NCBI GenBank assembly: GCA_028723455.1
Contig: JAQYEW010000025.1
Span: 1-50,998, forward strand
DNA from: Prevotellaceae bacterium
Lineage (GTDB): Bacteria > Bacteroidota > Bacteroidia > Bacteroidales > Bacteroidaceae
Direction of reading: 5' to 3'
DNA length: 50,998 nucleotides
Shown in pieces: positions 8,562 through 17,292 of this stretch. Under the pieces are notes generated by a model that had not been told where the DNA came from, did not search any database, and was given only the letters and a program-made list of their open reading frames with translations. Position numbers and translations under genes: made by a program. Numbering within the stretch: the first letter of the stretch is position 1; each line of letters starts with the position of its first letter.

Positions 8562-10454
8562 TTATTCCTCGTTCGACTCCTCAACCCGCATAAAGGGATT
8601 GTAGGCACGGCCTCCACCATCGAAACTGGCGTTCTTGAAGAACTCCACGAAGATCAGGCGCATGGGGTGAACAAAGGCGCTGATAAGGCTCAGGCCGAGG
8701 GTAATACCGTGGCCGAACAGCAGTATCAGGCACAGGGGCAGCCAACGGACGAACCAGGGCAAGCCGGAGGTCATGTCAATGGCCAATGAATTGAACACAC
8801 CGCCCAGCACACCGCCCGTCAGACCGAGGGCAAAGAGGCGGATGTAGCTCAACAGGTCGCCCAAAAGCCCCGTAGCCATGGAATAGACACTGTAGGCACC
8901 GCCGCCGATGTTCATCAAGGGACCCAGCAGGGGACGCTTGTAAGCCCCGGGACTGTTATAAAGGAAGATGCCCACACAGCTGACGGCTATCACGGCACTA
9001 AGCGCATACTGCACCGCCAAAGGAAGCTCCACCCCACACACCGGCAATCCATAGAGCAAGACACCGGCCAACAAGGCCACAAGCCACGAGAACGTGCCCA
9101 CGGCATAGGGGAAACCGTAATTCTTCCACAGCTTTGCGCCCTTAAGGCCCATGCCTAAGAGCACCTGCACAAGACCCAACATCACGCTGACAACCATCAT
9201 GGGACTGTAGCCGAAGATGGGGCCTACGCCGCCGTCGCTGATGAAATAGGGCTTCACGGGAGCCAGGAACGCCCACGATTGCTGGCTGAGGTCGATACCG
9301 AACACCGTACCCGTAGCCAAGCCGCACACCAAGGTGGCACCGCCCAGCCAAAGACCCAAACGGGCATAGTCCTTGAACTTCTGTCCGCCACGCAGCAAGA
9401 CATAGAGGCTGAGCAGCATTACCAACAGGCCATAGCCGCCATCGCCCAGACACAAGCCGAAGAAAAGCATGAAGAAGGGGGCAAAGAACATGGTGGGGTC
9501 TATCTCGTGGTAATTGGGCAGGGAGTACATCTTCAGGATAGGCAGGAAGAGACGCGAATAGCGGTCCTCGCGCAAGGAGACGGGCACGTCGTCCTCGAAC
9601 TTGGGCTCTTCCATTTCGTAGAAGATGTGCGCTTCCTCCAGGTACTGCAAGAGGGCGTCCTTGCGCTCGTCCAACACCCATCCGCGCAGCAAACGCAGTT
9701 GGTCGCCGGCCACGCGCTCGTCGCTCAGGTGAACCTGCGACAGACGGATATCTCCCGCTGCCTCGCGCTTGCCTTGTCTCAGGAGGTCGCTCTGCTGCTT
9801 GTCAATAAGCACGAGTTCGTGGCGCACCTTGGACTGACGCTCCTCCACCTCACGCAAGCGCAGCTGGAACTCGCCCAGACTCTGTGCGGGCATACTCACA
9901 CGCTTGGCCTGAATCAAGGGTACTTCTTTGCTGAAGGTCAGGAAGAAGACCTCGTCATCGCTTTCGCTCACGACGGTGGCGAAATAGTCCTGACGCCATT
10001 CCTCCTTGAAATATTTCGCGGGGCAATGGAAGAACTGGATCTCGTATCCTATACGCTGTGCCAGGGCCTGAACGGCGGCGGGCTGGAATTCGCCCCAGGG
10101 CAGGAGTTGCACAATGAGGGCAGCAAGTTCCGTGCGCTCGCCCTCCAACGTCTGTTCCAAGGCCAGCAGCTGCTCCACGCGCTCCAGGGTTTCACCGGGC
10201 GTACGCTCGGGACAGGTGCTGGGTTCATTGCTGCTCATCGTGTCCTTGGCATAGGCCGCCACGTCTTTCTCCAGGGCTGACAGGGCCGCCTCGTAACGTT
10301 TCTCGCGCTGCATCGCTTCGGACAGCTCGGGACTGGTGGCTCCCTGCTGCAACTGGTCGATATGCACCACGCCCAAATCACGCACGCTTTGGATAAAGCC
10401 GTCGTATTCCTTGTTCGTCACCAAGAAGGTGAGCTTTTTCATTTTCTCAATCAT
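8562..10454 (-). CDS. atpI: V-type ATPase subunit I (stator/ion-channel a subunit)
   Basis: Membrane stator subunit that provides the ion half-channels facing the K ring. The 630-residue protein has a soluble coiled-coil half (about 1-320) and a C-terminal half with about seven to eight membrane segments. It carries the essential arginine region SYIRLFALGL near residue 550. The length is typical for bacterial V-type I subunits. The start codon overlaps the atpD stop as ATGA (10451-10454), which implies translational coupling and fixes the start. Confidence 0.94.
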   Translation of the reverse strand: MIEKMKKLTFLVTNKEYDGFIQSVRDLGVVHIDQLQQGATSPELSEAMQREKRYEAALSALEKDVAAYAKDTMSSNEPSTCPERTPGETLERVEQLLALEQTLEGERTELAALIVQLLPWGEFQPAAVQALAQRIGYEIQFFHCPAKYFKEEWRQDYFATVVSESDDEVFFLTFSKEVPLIQAKRVSMPAQSLGEFQLRLREVEERQSKVRHELVLIDKQQSDLLRQGKREAAGDIRLSQVHLSDERVAGDQLRLLRGWVLDERKDALLQYLEEAHIFYEMEEPKFEDDVPVSLREDRYSRLFLPILKMYSLPNYHEIDPTMFFAPFFMLFFGLCLGDGGYGLLVMLLSLYVLLRGGQKFKDYARLGLWLGGATLVCGLATGTVFGIDLSQQSWAFLAPVKPYFISDGGVGPIFGYSPMMVVSVMLGLVQVLLGMGLKGAKLWKNYGFPYAVGTFSWLVALLAGVLLYGLPVCGVELPLAVQYALSAVIAVSCVGIFLYNSPGAYKRPLLGPLMNIGGGAYSVYSMATGLLGDLLSYIRLFALGLTGGVLGGVFNSLAIDMTSGLPWFVRWLPLCLILLFGHGITLGLSLISAFVHPMRLIFVEFFKNASFDGGGRAYNPFMRVEESNEE

Positions 10455-11056
10455 GCCTCATCCTCCTTTCTACGCTTCTCCTGAAGCGATTTCAGTATCT
10501 TCTGGCTGCTCTTCGAGAGGTTCTCTTCGTCCTCCATGAAGCGCTTGATCTTACGCACCGCTTCCTCGTAGCCGGGAATCTGCACCTTCTCGAAGAGGTT
10601 CACCTTCTGGGTGGTCTTCTTGCGCGCATGCTCCAGGAGATTCAGCTTAGCAAAGACGAACTCTCGCTCTACGGCCGTCTTGGCCAAGCCCTGCAGCAAG
10701 CTGATGCCATCGAAATACCACTTAGGCGCGCTAAAGAGACCGAAGGGCTTGACGCTAAGCTCGATGTTCTGAAGCACGGGCACACGCACGCCGGCAATCT
10801 TCTTCACACCCAGTTCCACGTCGTGCAGGCTCACCAGGCTGGCATCGAACTCGCCCCACAGGGCATACATCCGTTCGTAGCCTGCGATCTGCTCCTCCAG
10901 CTTGCGTTCCAGCACATCAGCCTCCTCCTTGCATCTCTTCACCTCAAGGCGAAGCGCAGTTTCCTTGCTCTTGATGATGGGCAGGGTGCGCTTGCGCATC
11001 TTCAGGTCTTTCTCGATCTGCTGAAGCGATGTCTTGTTATATTGAAATTTTATCAT
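10451..11056 (-). CDS. atpD: V-type ATPase subunit D (central shaft)
   Basis: Rotating stalk subunit that joins the A3B3 head to the K ring. The 201-residue protein is almost wholly helical, with charged N- and C-terminal coiled-coil arms and a short central segment (PVLQNIELSVKPFGLFSAPKW). It overlaps the following subunit I gene by four bases. Length and position in the operon fit the family. Confidence 0.92.
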   Translation of the reverse strand: MIKFQYNKTSLQQIEKDLKMRKRTLPIIKSKETALRLEVKRCKEEADVLERKLEEQIAGYERMYALWGEFDASLVSLHDVELGVKKIAGVRVPVLQNIELSVKPFGLFSAPKWYFDGISLLQGLAKTAVEREFVFAKLNLLEHARKKTTQKVNLFEKVQIPGYEEAVRKIKRFMEDEENLSKSSQKILKSLQEKRRKEDEA

Positions 11057-11086
11057 CGTTCTTTACGTAATCACGAAACAACGGAA

Positions 11087-12412
11087 TCACGCATCCCAGT
11101 ACTGATCCGTGAACTCCTTCTTGATATTCACTTCCTCCAGCTTGAAGTACTTGCGGAAGAGCTTCCAAGCCACATCCAACATTTCCTCCGTATCCTGGTT
11201 CACGTCGATGGCAAGGATTTCCTCGGCATAGTCGCGGGCGAACTGCATGCAACGCTGGTCATAGTCCGTCAGGTCGAAACCGTTCTCGTGCTTGGTTTTG
11301 GCGTTGGCCGCATCGGCATAAAGGCGGATGGCCGCATTCATCACCTGGGAGTGGTCCTTGCGGGTCTTCTTGCCGGCCACAAGCTGTTTCAGGCGGGACA
11401 GCGAACGGAAGGGGTCGATAATCACCTTGCCCACGCTGCTGTCGCGGCGCAGATAAAGCTGGCCCTCCGTGATATAACCCGTGTTATCAGGCACGGCGTG
11501 CGTGATGTCGCCACCGCTCAGCGTGGTAACGGCGATGATGGTGATGCTGCCGCCGCCCGCGCTTTCGGGGAACTGCACCGCCTTCTCGTAGATTTTCGCC
11601 AAGTCGCTATACAGCGAACCGGGCATAGAGTCCTTGGAAGGAATCTGGTCCATACGGTTCGACACGATGGAGAGGGAGTCGGCATAGGAGGTCATGTCCG
11701 TCAGCAGCACCATCACGGTCTCGTGCTTCTCGACAGCGAAGTACTCGGCGGCCGTAAGCGCCATGTCGGGAATCAGGAGGCGTTCCACGGCGGGGTCCTC
11801 GGTGGTGTTGATGAAGGAGATGATACGGTCCAGCGCACCCGCGTTCGAGAAGGTGTTGCGGAAGAAATAATAGTCGTCGTTGGTCATACCCATACCGCCC
11901 AGGATAATCTTGTCGCACTTGGCGCGCAGGGCAATCATGGCCATCACCTCGTTGAAGGGCTGGTCGGGGTCGGCAAAGAAAGGAATCTTCTGACCCGTAA
12001 CAAGGGTGTTGTTGAGGTCGATACCCGAGATGCCGGTGGCGATAAGCTCGCTGGGCTGCTGGCGGCGCACGGGGTTCACGCTGGGGCCGCCCGTCTCCAC
12101 TTCCTTGCCCTCGATTTCCGGTCCGCCGTCGATGGGCTGGCCATAGGCGTTAAAGAAACGTCCGGCCAACTGGTCGCTTACCTTCAGCGAGGGAGCCTTG
12201 CCCATGAACACCACTTCGGCATTCGTGGGAATGCCGCCCGTGCCCTCGAACACCTGCAGCGTAACGTCCTCGCCTTGTATCTTCACCACCTGTGCCAGAC
12301 GGCCGTCGATGAAAGCCAGTTCCTCGTTGCCCACGCCCTTGGCCTTAAGCGAGCACGTGGCTTTGGTTACCTGGCTGATCTTTGTATATACTTTTTGAAA
12401 TGCTGTTGCCAT
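11087..12412 (-). CDS. atpB: V-type ATPase subunit B (non-catalytic)
   Basis: Regulatory head subunit that alternates with the catalytic A subunit. The 441-residue protein has the conserved GFFNAYGQPIDGGPE-type beta-barrel end (here GRFFNAYGQPIDGG), SGIDLNNTLVTGQKIPFF where a P-loop would sit but lacking the GxxxxGKT residues, and the arginine-finger region (DMTSYADSLSIVSNRMDQIPSKDSMPG split over about 227-255). It lies 8 bp downstream of atpA. Confidence 0.95.
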   Translation of the reverse strand: MATAFQKVYTKISQVTKATCSLKAKGVGNEELAFIDGRLAQVVKIQGEDVTLQVFEGTGGIPTNAEVVFMGKAPSLKVSDQLAGRFFNAYGQPIDGGPEIEGKEVETGGPSVNPVRRQQPSELIATGISGIDLNNTLVTGQKIPFFADPDQPFNEVMAMIALRAKCDKIILGGMGMTNDDYYFFRNTFSNAGALDRIISFINTTEDPAVERLLIPDMALTAAEYFAVEKHETVMVLLTDMTSYADSLSIVSNRMDQIPSKDSMPGSLYSDLAKIYEKAVQFPESAGGGSITIIAVTTLSGGDITHAVPDNTGYITEGQLYLRRDSSVGKVIIDPFRSLSRLKQLVAGKKTRKDHSQVMNAAIRLYADAANAKTKHENGFDLTDYDQRCMQFARDYAEEILAIDVNQDTEEMLDVAWKLFRKYFKLEEVNIKKEFTDQYWDA

Positions 12413-12420
12413 TGTCTTCG

Positions 12421-14175
12421 TTATTTCGCTGGAGTCGAGATCATCTCCTCCACTTGTTTCATATAGTCCTCGTACTGTTCGCTGCGGAATACACTGTAGT
12501 TCATCTGCTTGCAGAGGTTGATAAGTTTCTTGAAGAAGTCCACGACATCCTGGAAGGTATCGAAATCATAATCCTTCTTGTCGCAAATGCGGGTAACAAG
12601 GTTCAGAATCTCCTCCTGACGCTCCAGGGGCGTTACGGCATCCACTTCGTCAAAGGCATCCTGTTGCAGAATCACGAAGTCGATCACCTCACTCTTCCAG
12701 AAGGTTACGTGATACTCTACGGGCACACCGTCGTCGCCCAAGATATTGATCTGCTCGGCAATCTCCTTACCACGCTGCATGCGCGTTCTGAGTTTCAGCA
12801 CCTTGGGAATCCACTGCTCGTTGATGTGCTCCTTGATATAGGCGGCGAACTCGGGGTACTCCAGGTACTTGCTGTAGGAATCAATGGGGTTCACGGCGGG
12901 GTAACGCTTCTTGTCGGCACGCTCCTGCTCCAGTGCATAGAAACAACGGGCCACCTTCTTGGTGTTCTCCGTTACGGGTTCCTTCAGGTTACCACCGGCA
13001 GGCGACACCGTTCCCAGGAAGGTTACGGAGCCTACCTCGCCATTATTCAGATAGACATAGCCCGCACGGCCATAGAAGTTTGAAATCAGGGCACCCAGGT
13101 CCATGGGGAAGGCATCGGGTCCGGGCAATTCCTCCATACGGTTCGACATCTCGCGCAAGGCCTGTGCCCAACGGCTCGTGGAGTCGGCCATCAGCAGGAC
13201 GCGCAAACCCATCGAACGATAGTATTCGGCCATCGTCATGGCGGTGTACACGGAAGCCTCACGGGCTGCCACGGGCATGTTACTGGTATTGGCGATGATG
13301 ATGGTACGCTCCATCAGTTTGCGGCCGGTATGGGGGTCCACCAGTTCGGGGAACTCGGTGAAGATCTCCACCACCTCGTTGGCGCGCTCGCCACAGGCCG
13401 CGATGATCACGATGTCTGCCTCCGCCTGCTTGGAGATGGCGTGCTGCAACACCGTCTTACCCGTTCCGAAGGGACCGGGAATGAAGCCCGTACCGCCCTC
13501 CACGATGGGGTTGAAGGTATCAATCGTGCGCACACCCGTTTCAAGGAGCTTGAAGGGACGTGGCTTTTGCTTGTAGTTCGTCATGGCCAACTTCACGGGC
13601 CAGGTCTGCACCATATCCACAGGAATATCGTTGCCCTCGGCATCCGTCAGGACGGCTACGGTATCGTGAATCTTATAATCGCCCTCGGCAACCACCTGCT
13701 TCACCGTGGCAACGCCCTTCAGGCCGAAGGGAGCCATGATCTTCAAAGGCTGGTGGTTCTCGTCCACCTGGCCCAGCCAGTCGCTGGCCTCAACGCGGTC
13801 GCCCGCCTTGGCCAAAGGCACGAAGTGCCACAGTTTCCCGGCATCCAAAGGCTCGGTGTACTGGCCACGCTTCAGAAAGACACCCTCCATCTTATCCAGG
13901 TCGTTCTGAAGACCATCGTAGTTCTTGCTCAGCATGCCGGGACCCAGCTGAATCTCCAGCATGTGGCCGGTGAACTCGGCTGTGGAGCCTACCTTCAGTC
14001 CGCGGGTGCTTTCAAACACCTGGACATAGGCGTCTTCTCCGTTAATCTTAATCACCTCGGCCATCAGGCGGTCGCCACCCGTGGTGATATAGCATATCTC
14101 TCCCTGCAGCACGGGTCCGTCCACACGGATCGTGACCATGTTGGAGACAACGCCACTAACAGTTCCTTTTGTCAT
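12421..14175 (-). CDS. atpA: V-type ATPase catalytic subunit A
   Basis: ATP-hydrolysing head subunit. The 584-residue protein has the N-terminal barrel, the A-type bulge domain (about 105-200), the P-loop GPFGTGKT (234-241) and the catalytic glutamate in CGERANEVVE (261-270), followed by the Walker B-like segment (RVLLMADSTSRWAQALRE). The usual P-loop serine is a threonine. Length is normal. It follows the DUF2764 gene by 42 bp. Confidence 0.97.
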   Translation of the reverse strand: MTKGTVSGVVSNMVTIRVDGPVLQGEICYITTGGDRLMAEVIKINGEDAYVQVFESTRGLKVGSTAEFTGHMLEIQLGPGMLSKNYDGLQNDLDKMEGVFLKRGQYTEPLDAGKLWHFVPLAKAGDRVEASDWLGQVDENHQPLKIMAPFGLKGVATVKQVVAEGDYKIHDTVAVLTDAEGNDIPVDMVQTWPVKLAMTNYKQKPRPFKLLETGVRTIDTFNPIVEGGTGFIPGPFGTGKTVLQHAISKQAEADIVIIAACGERANEVVEIFTEFPELVDPHTGRKLMERTIIIANTSNMPVAAREASVYTAMTMAEYYRSMGLRVLLMADSTSRWAQALREMSNRMEELPGPDAFPMDLGALISNFYGRAGYVYLNNGEVGSVTFLGTVSPAGGNLKEPVTENTKKVARCFYALEQERADKKRYPAVNPIDSYSKYLEYPEFAAYIKEHINEQWIPKVLKLRTRMQRGKEIAEQINILGDDGVPVEYHVTFWKSEVIDFVILQQDAFDEVDAVTPLERQEEILNLVTRICDKKDYDFDTFQDVVDFFKKLINLCKQMNYSVFRSEQYEDYMKQVEEMISTPAK

Positions 14176-14217
14176 TGTATTTTGCTTGTTTGGTTTTTGT
14201 TTCTATTGGGGGGATAC

Positions 14218-15066
14218 TTATCGCACGAACTCCTGGGGCACACGGGCCTCTCCGCGGAGGTTGTCGATGATTTCCTCGAATCGCTTTCTGCCCTGCTCCA
14301 CATCCAGTCCGGCCCAGCGTGCCTTGATACCCAGGCGCACAAGATACGAGAACACGTTCTCGATACCAAAGGTGGTAAAGAAGGTGGTGTCCTCCAGCCA
14401 TGTCCAGCGCAAGGCGTCAATCATGCGTTCCTTTTCCACGGGGTCGTCTTCTTGGACAATCCGGGAAAGCTGGTGCATATACTCCAATTCAAAGCTCAAG
14501 CCCAGGTCAGGCTCTGCGGCATGCGCGCGGATGGTATCCTGCACCTCGCCCTCGCCCATCACGTAACGCGCCGCATCCCATCCGTGGCGCTTGGCCAGGA
14601 GGGCGGTGAGCACGTTGTTCACGTTCAGGTTCAGCGTGAACCACCGGCGCATCATCCTGTTGGGGCAATGGCGGGCGGCATGGCTGAGAAAGCGATACAG
14701 CGCAACGTCGTGGGCAAAGAAGCCCTCGTCCTGATGATGCGCGTCGTACTGACGCACGAAATCCACCAGTTGCTTCTGCACACGCCCCTGCGCCTTGTAG
14801 TCCTCGTCGCGGGCACAGGCGATCAGGCCTTCCAGCTCCGAACGGTTCAGGCAGCCCGCAAAGGGCAGTTCCGCCCCGGCATCCTCCAGCAGGGCGGCCA
14901 CGTTGCGGTAATCCTGTTCCAGGAAACACCATTCGTCCAACAAGGCTTTGTCCCGGCCGGACAACTGTTCGTCCAGCTGCGCGCGAAAATCCTCCAGCGT
15001 AAGCGCAGTCTGAACATCAGAGAGCCTGAGTTCGGGCGCGCCGGCCATTAGATAATAATAATTCAT
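14218..15066 (-). CDS. DUF2764 protein of the V-ATPase operon
   Basis: The 282-residue soluble, helix-rich protein begins MNYYYLMAGAPEL, a typical start for DUF2764. The same gene sits between subunits E and A in Bacteroidetes and Chlamydia V-ATPase operons (family knowledge). No subunit C or F gene is present in this operon, so I infer that this protein may replace the C-type connector between head and ring. No catalytic motif is visible. It lies 5 bp after atpE. Confidence 0.8.
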   Translation of the reverse strand: MNYYYLMAGAPELRLSDVQTALTLEDFRAQLDEQLSGRDKALLDEWCFLEQDYRNVAALLEDAGAELPFAGCLNRSELEGLIACARDEDYKAQGRVQKQLVDFVRQYDAHHQDEGFFAHDVALYRFLSHAARHCPNRMMRRWFTLNLNVNNVLTALLAKRHGWDAARYVMGEGEVQDTIRAHAAEPDLGLSFELEYMHQLSRIVQEDDPVEKERMIDALRWTWLEDTTFFTTFGIENVFSYLVRLGIKARWAGLDVEQGRKRFEEIIDNLRGEARVPQEFVR

Positions 15067-15071
15067 TCGTT

Positions 15072-15659
15072 CTAAAACAGCATTTCCACCAACTGCGGAC
15101 GCAGGAAAGCCTTGAAATAACTCTCGAACTGCTCCTTGCCGAACTCCACTTTGTAACTGCCGTCCTGAGGGGCGATGGTGAAGAGAGTCTTGATATTGTT
15201 CACCTGCTCAATCTTCACGCCTTTGTCCAGGATATCCTTGGCTTCCTTGGCAAAATAGGCTTTCAGTCCCTCGGCATCGCCGGTGCTGATGGTAACGGGT
15301 TCGCTCTCCGCCCATTTCGAAGCCAGTCCCAAGGCGAACTTCTTGAGGAAATCGCTGTCGGCGGTCATCTTTTGAACGCTGTCCGACACCACTTGGTCCG
15401 ATAATACATTCGTAATCTCGCTCTTCAGGGCATTCAGGGCTTGGCTGATAAAAAGACGCAGTTCGTTACGCGTGTTGGCGTCCGTTTCCTCGGCCTGCTT
15501 CCTCGCCTGCTGCTGCACGGTTTCGGCCTGCTGCCTTGCGGCCTCCAAAATCTGCTGGGCTTCCTCTTTGGCAGCCTCGATAATACGCTCAGCCTCTGCC
15601 CGGCCTTTTTCTACACCCTCACGATAGATTTTCTCCGTGAGCTCTTGTATTTTCTCCAT
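15072..15659 (-). CDS. atpE: V-type ATPase subunit E (peripheral stalk)
   Basis: First gene of the operon. The 195-residue protein has an Ala/Glu/Gln-rich N-terminal coiled coil (about 1-75), followed by the globular head-binding domain (QVVSDSVQKM... onwards). It holds the A/B head in place as part of the stator stalk. No G/H partner gene is present nearby, as is usual for this class of operon. Confidence 0.88.
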   Translation of the reverse strand: MEKIQELTEKIYREGVEKGRAEAERIIEAAKEEAQQILEAARQQAETVQQQARKQAEETDANTRNELRLFISQALNALKSEITNVLSDQVVSDSVQKMTADSDFLKKFALGLASKWAESEPVTISTGDAEGLKAYFAKEAKDILDKGVKIEQVNNIKTLFTIAPQDGSYKVEFGKEQFESYFKAFLRPQLVEMLF

Positions 15660-15705
15660 ATTGATATAATAGGTATGATTATTGCTCTCAAAGCTTGTCC
15701 AACGC

Positions 15706-15713
15706 CAAAGTTA
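15706..15713 (-). promoter_or_regulatory. -7 box of the V-ATPase operon promoter
   Basis: Minus-strand TAACTTTG lies 46 bp upstream of the atpE start. At the -33 position there is only a degenerate TTCG (15734-15737). The box lies 64 bp from the divergent flippase -7 box. Confidence 0.55.
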
Positions 15714-15777
15714 GTAAAAAAAACGTTTCTTTCCGAATTATGACCCTGTAAAAAAAACATGAAAGCGTTTTTCTTTG

Positions 15778-15785
15778 TATTTTTG
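15778..15785 (+). promoter_or_regulatory. -7 box of the flippase gene, almost on top of the start codon
   Basis: TATTTTTG at 15778-15785 is followed by six bases (CACATT) and then ATG at 15792. If this is the promoter, the mRNA has virtually no leader, and an upstream in-frame ATG at 15759 cannot be the start. No clear -33 TTTG is present. Confidence 0.5.
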
Positions 15786-15791
15786 CACATT

Positions 15792-17276
15792 ATGAACACT
15801 ATAGAAGAAAAAAACACCCCGGAATCATCCTCCACGTCCCTACGCCAACGCACAGCCCGCGGACTGATGTGGGGTGTGGTGAACAATGGTTCCATGCAAC
15901 TGTTGGGCGCTTTGTTTGGGGTCGTGCTGATGAATCTGCTTACGCAGGTGGATTACGGCAAGGTGGCCATGCTCACCATTTTCACGCAGATAGCCAGCAC
16001 CTTGCAGGAAAGCGGATTCACCCAGGCCTTGTGTAATCTGGAACGCCCTACGCACCGCGACTACAACGCCGTGTTCTGGTTCAACATCGGCATGTCCGCC
16101 ATCCTCTACATCATCCTGTTCTTCTCGGCACCGCTTATCGTGTGGTTCTACAACGACCCCTCGCTCCTGTGGCTCTCCCGCTATCTCTTCTTAGGATTTT
16201 TCTTCAGCTCGTGGGGCTGTGTGCAGCGTGCCTGGATGTTCATCAACATGAAGAACCGCGAATCCGCCATCATCGTCATGGTGGCCATGCTGGTCAGCTC
16301 GTCGGTGAACGTATGGATGGCCTGGCAGGGCTACGGCTATTGGAGCCTGGCCACGCAGACCGTGCTCTTCATCCTTGTCATCAGCCTCATGAACTGGTAC
16401 TTCAGTCCCTGGCGTCCCACGCTGCATATCGACCTGCGTCCCGCATTCAGGCTTTTCGGGTTCAGCAGCAAACTGCTCCTGACGAACCTTTTCAACACGC
16501 TCAACGCCCACGTGTTCAGCGTGCTTTTGGGGCGTTTCTATGGCGACCAAAGCGTGGGCACCTATTCCCAGGCACGCAAGTGGACGGACATGGGGGCGAA
16601 TACGGTGAACGGCATGGTGTCCGGCGTGGCGCAACCCGTACTGACACAGGTGCGTGCCGACCAGGAGCGCTACCGCAACGTGTTCCGCAAGATGCTGCGC
16701 TTCGTATGCTTTGTCAGTTTTCCCGCCATGCTGGGGCTGAGCCTTGTCGCACATGACTTCCTCTATGTTATCAGTGGCACGAAATGGCTCTCCAGCGCAC
16801 GTCTGATGTCCCTACTCTGCGTCTACGGCGCTTTTGTGCCGGTCTCCACGCTCTACGCCCAGCTCACCATCTCCATGGGGCGCAGCGGCGTGAATTTCTT
16901 CTCCACCGTCGCCCTGTGTACGCTGATATGGCTGGGGCTTATCCTGCTCCGCCCCTTGGGCATCGAGATGATGGTGCTTTTCTTCATCGCCATCAACGTC
17001 CTCTGGCTGGCGGTATGGCAATGGTGGGCCCATCGGCTCATCGGGCTGCGATGGACAGACGCCCTCTTACGCGACATCCTGCCCTTTCTGCTGCTCTCCA
17101 TCGGAGTCATGGCAGCGGCCTGGTGGGTAACGCTGCCCATTGCCCAAGCATGGCTCAGCCTGATGGTAAAGATGACGGTGGCCGCCATCCTCTACATCGG
17201 CCTGCTTTGGGTTGCCAAGGCCAAAATCCTGCGCGAGAGCGTCCGCTACCTGCGCCACAAAGACGCACGCGACTAA
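15792..17276 (+). CDS. Wzx-like lipid-linked oligosaccharide flippase (MOP superfamily)
   Basis: Membrane protein expected to flip lipid-linked sugar repeat units across the inner membrane. The 494-residue protein has about 12-14 hydrophobic helices and the family opening TARGLMWGVVNNGSMQLLG with a following GKVAMLTIF segment. I start it at MNTIEEKNTPE because the -7 box ends six bases upstream. An ATG 33 bp further upstream would precede the promoter. The next gene begins 16 bp after its stop, so the two are probably co-transcribed. Confidence 0.85.
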   Translation: MNTIEEKNTPESSSTSLRQRTARGLMWGVVNNGSMQLLGALFGVVLMNLLTQVDYGKVAMLTIFTQIASTLQESGFTQALCNLERPTHRDYNAVFWFNIGMSAILYIILFFSAPLIVWFYNDPSLLWLSRYLFLGFFFSSWGCVQRAWMFINMKNRESAIIVMVAMLVSSSVNVWMAWQGYGYWSLATQTVLFILVISLMNWYFSPWRPTLHIDLRPAFRLFGFSSKLLLTNLFNTLNAHVFSVLLGRFYGDQSVGTYSQARKWTDMGANTVNGMVSGVAQPVLTQVRADQERYRNVFRKMLRFVCFVSFPAMLGLSLVAHDFLYVISGTKWLSSARLMSLLCVYGAFVPVSTLYAQLTISMGRSGVNFFSTVALCTLIWLGLILLRPLGIEMMVLFFIAINVLWLAVWQWWAHRLIGLRWTDALLRDILPFLLLSIGVMAAAWWVTLPIAQAWLSLMVKMTVAAILYIGLLWVAKAKILRESVRYLRHKDARD

Positions 17277-17292
17277 AAAAAACTGACCGCAC

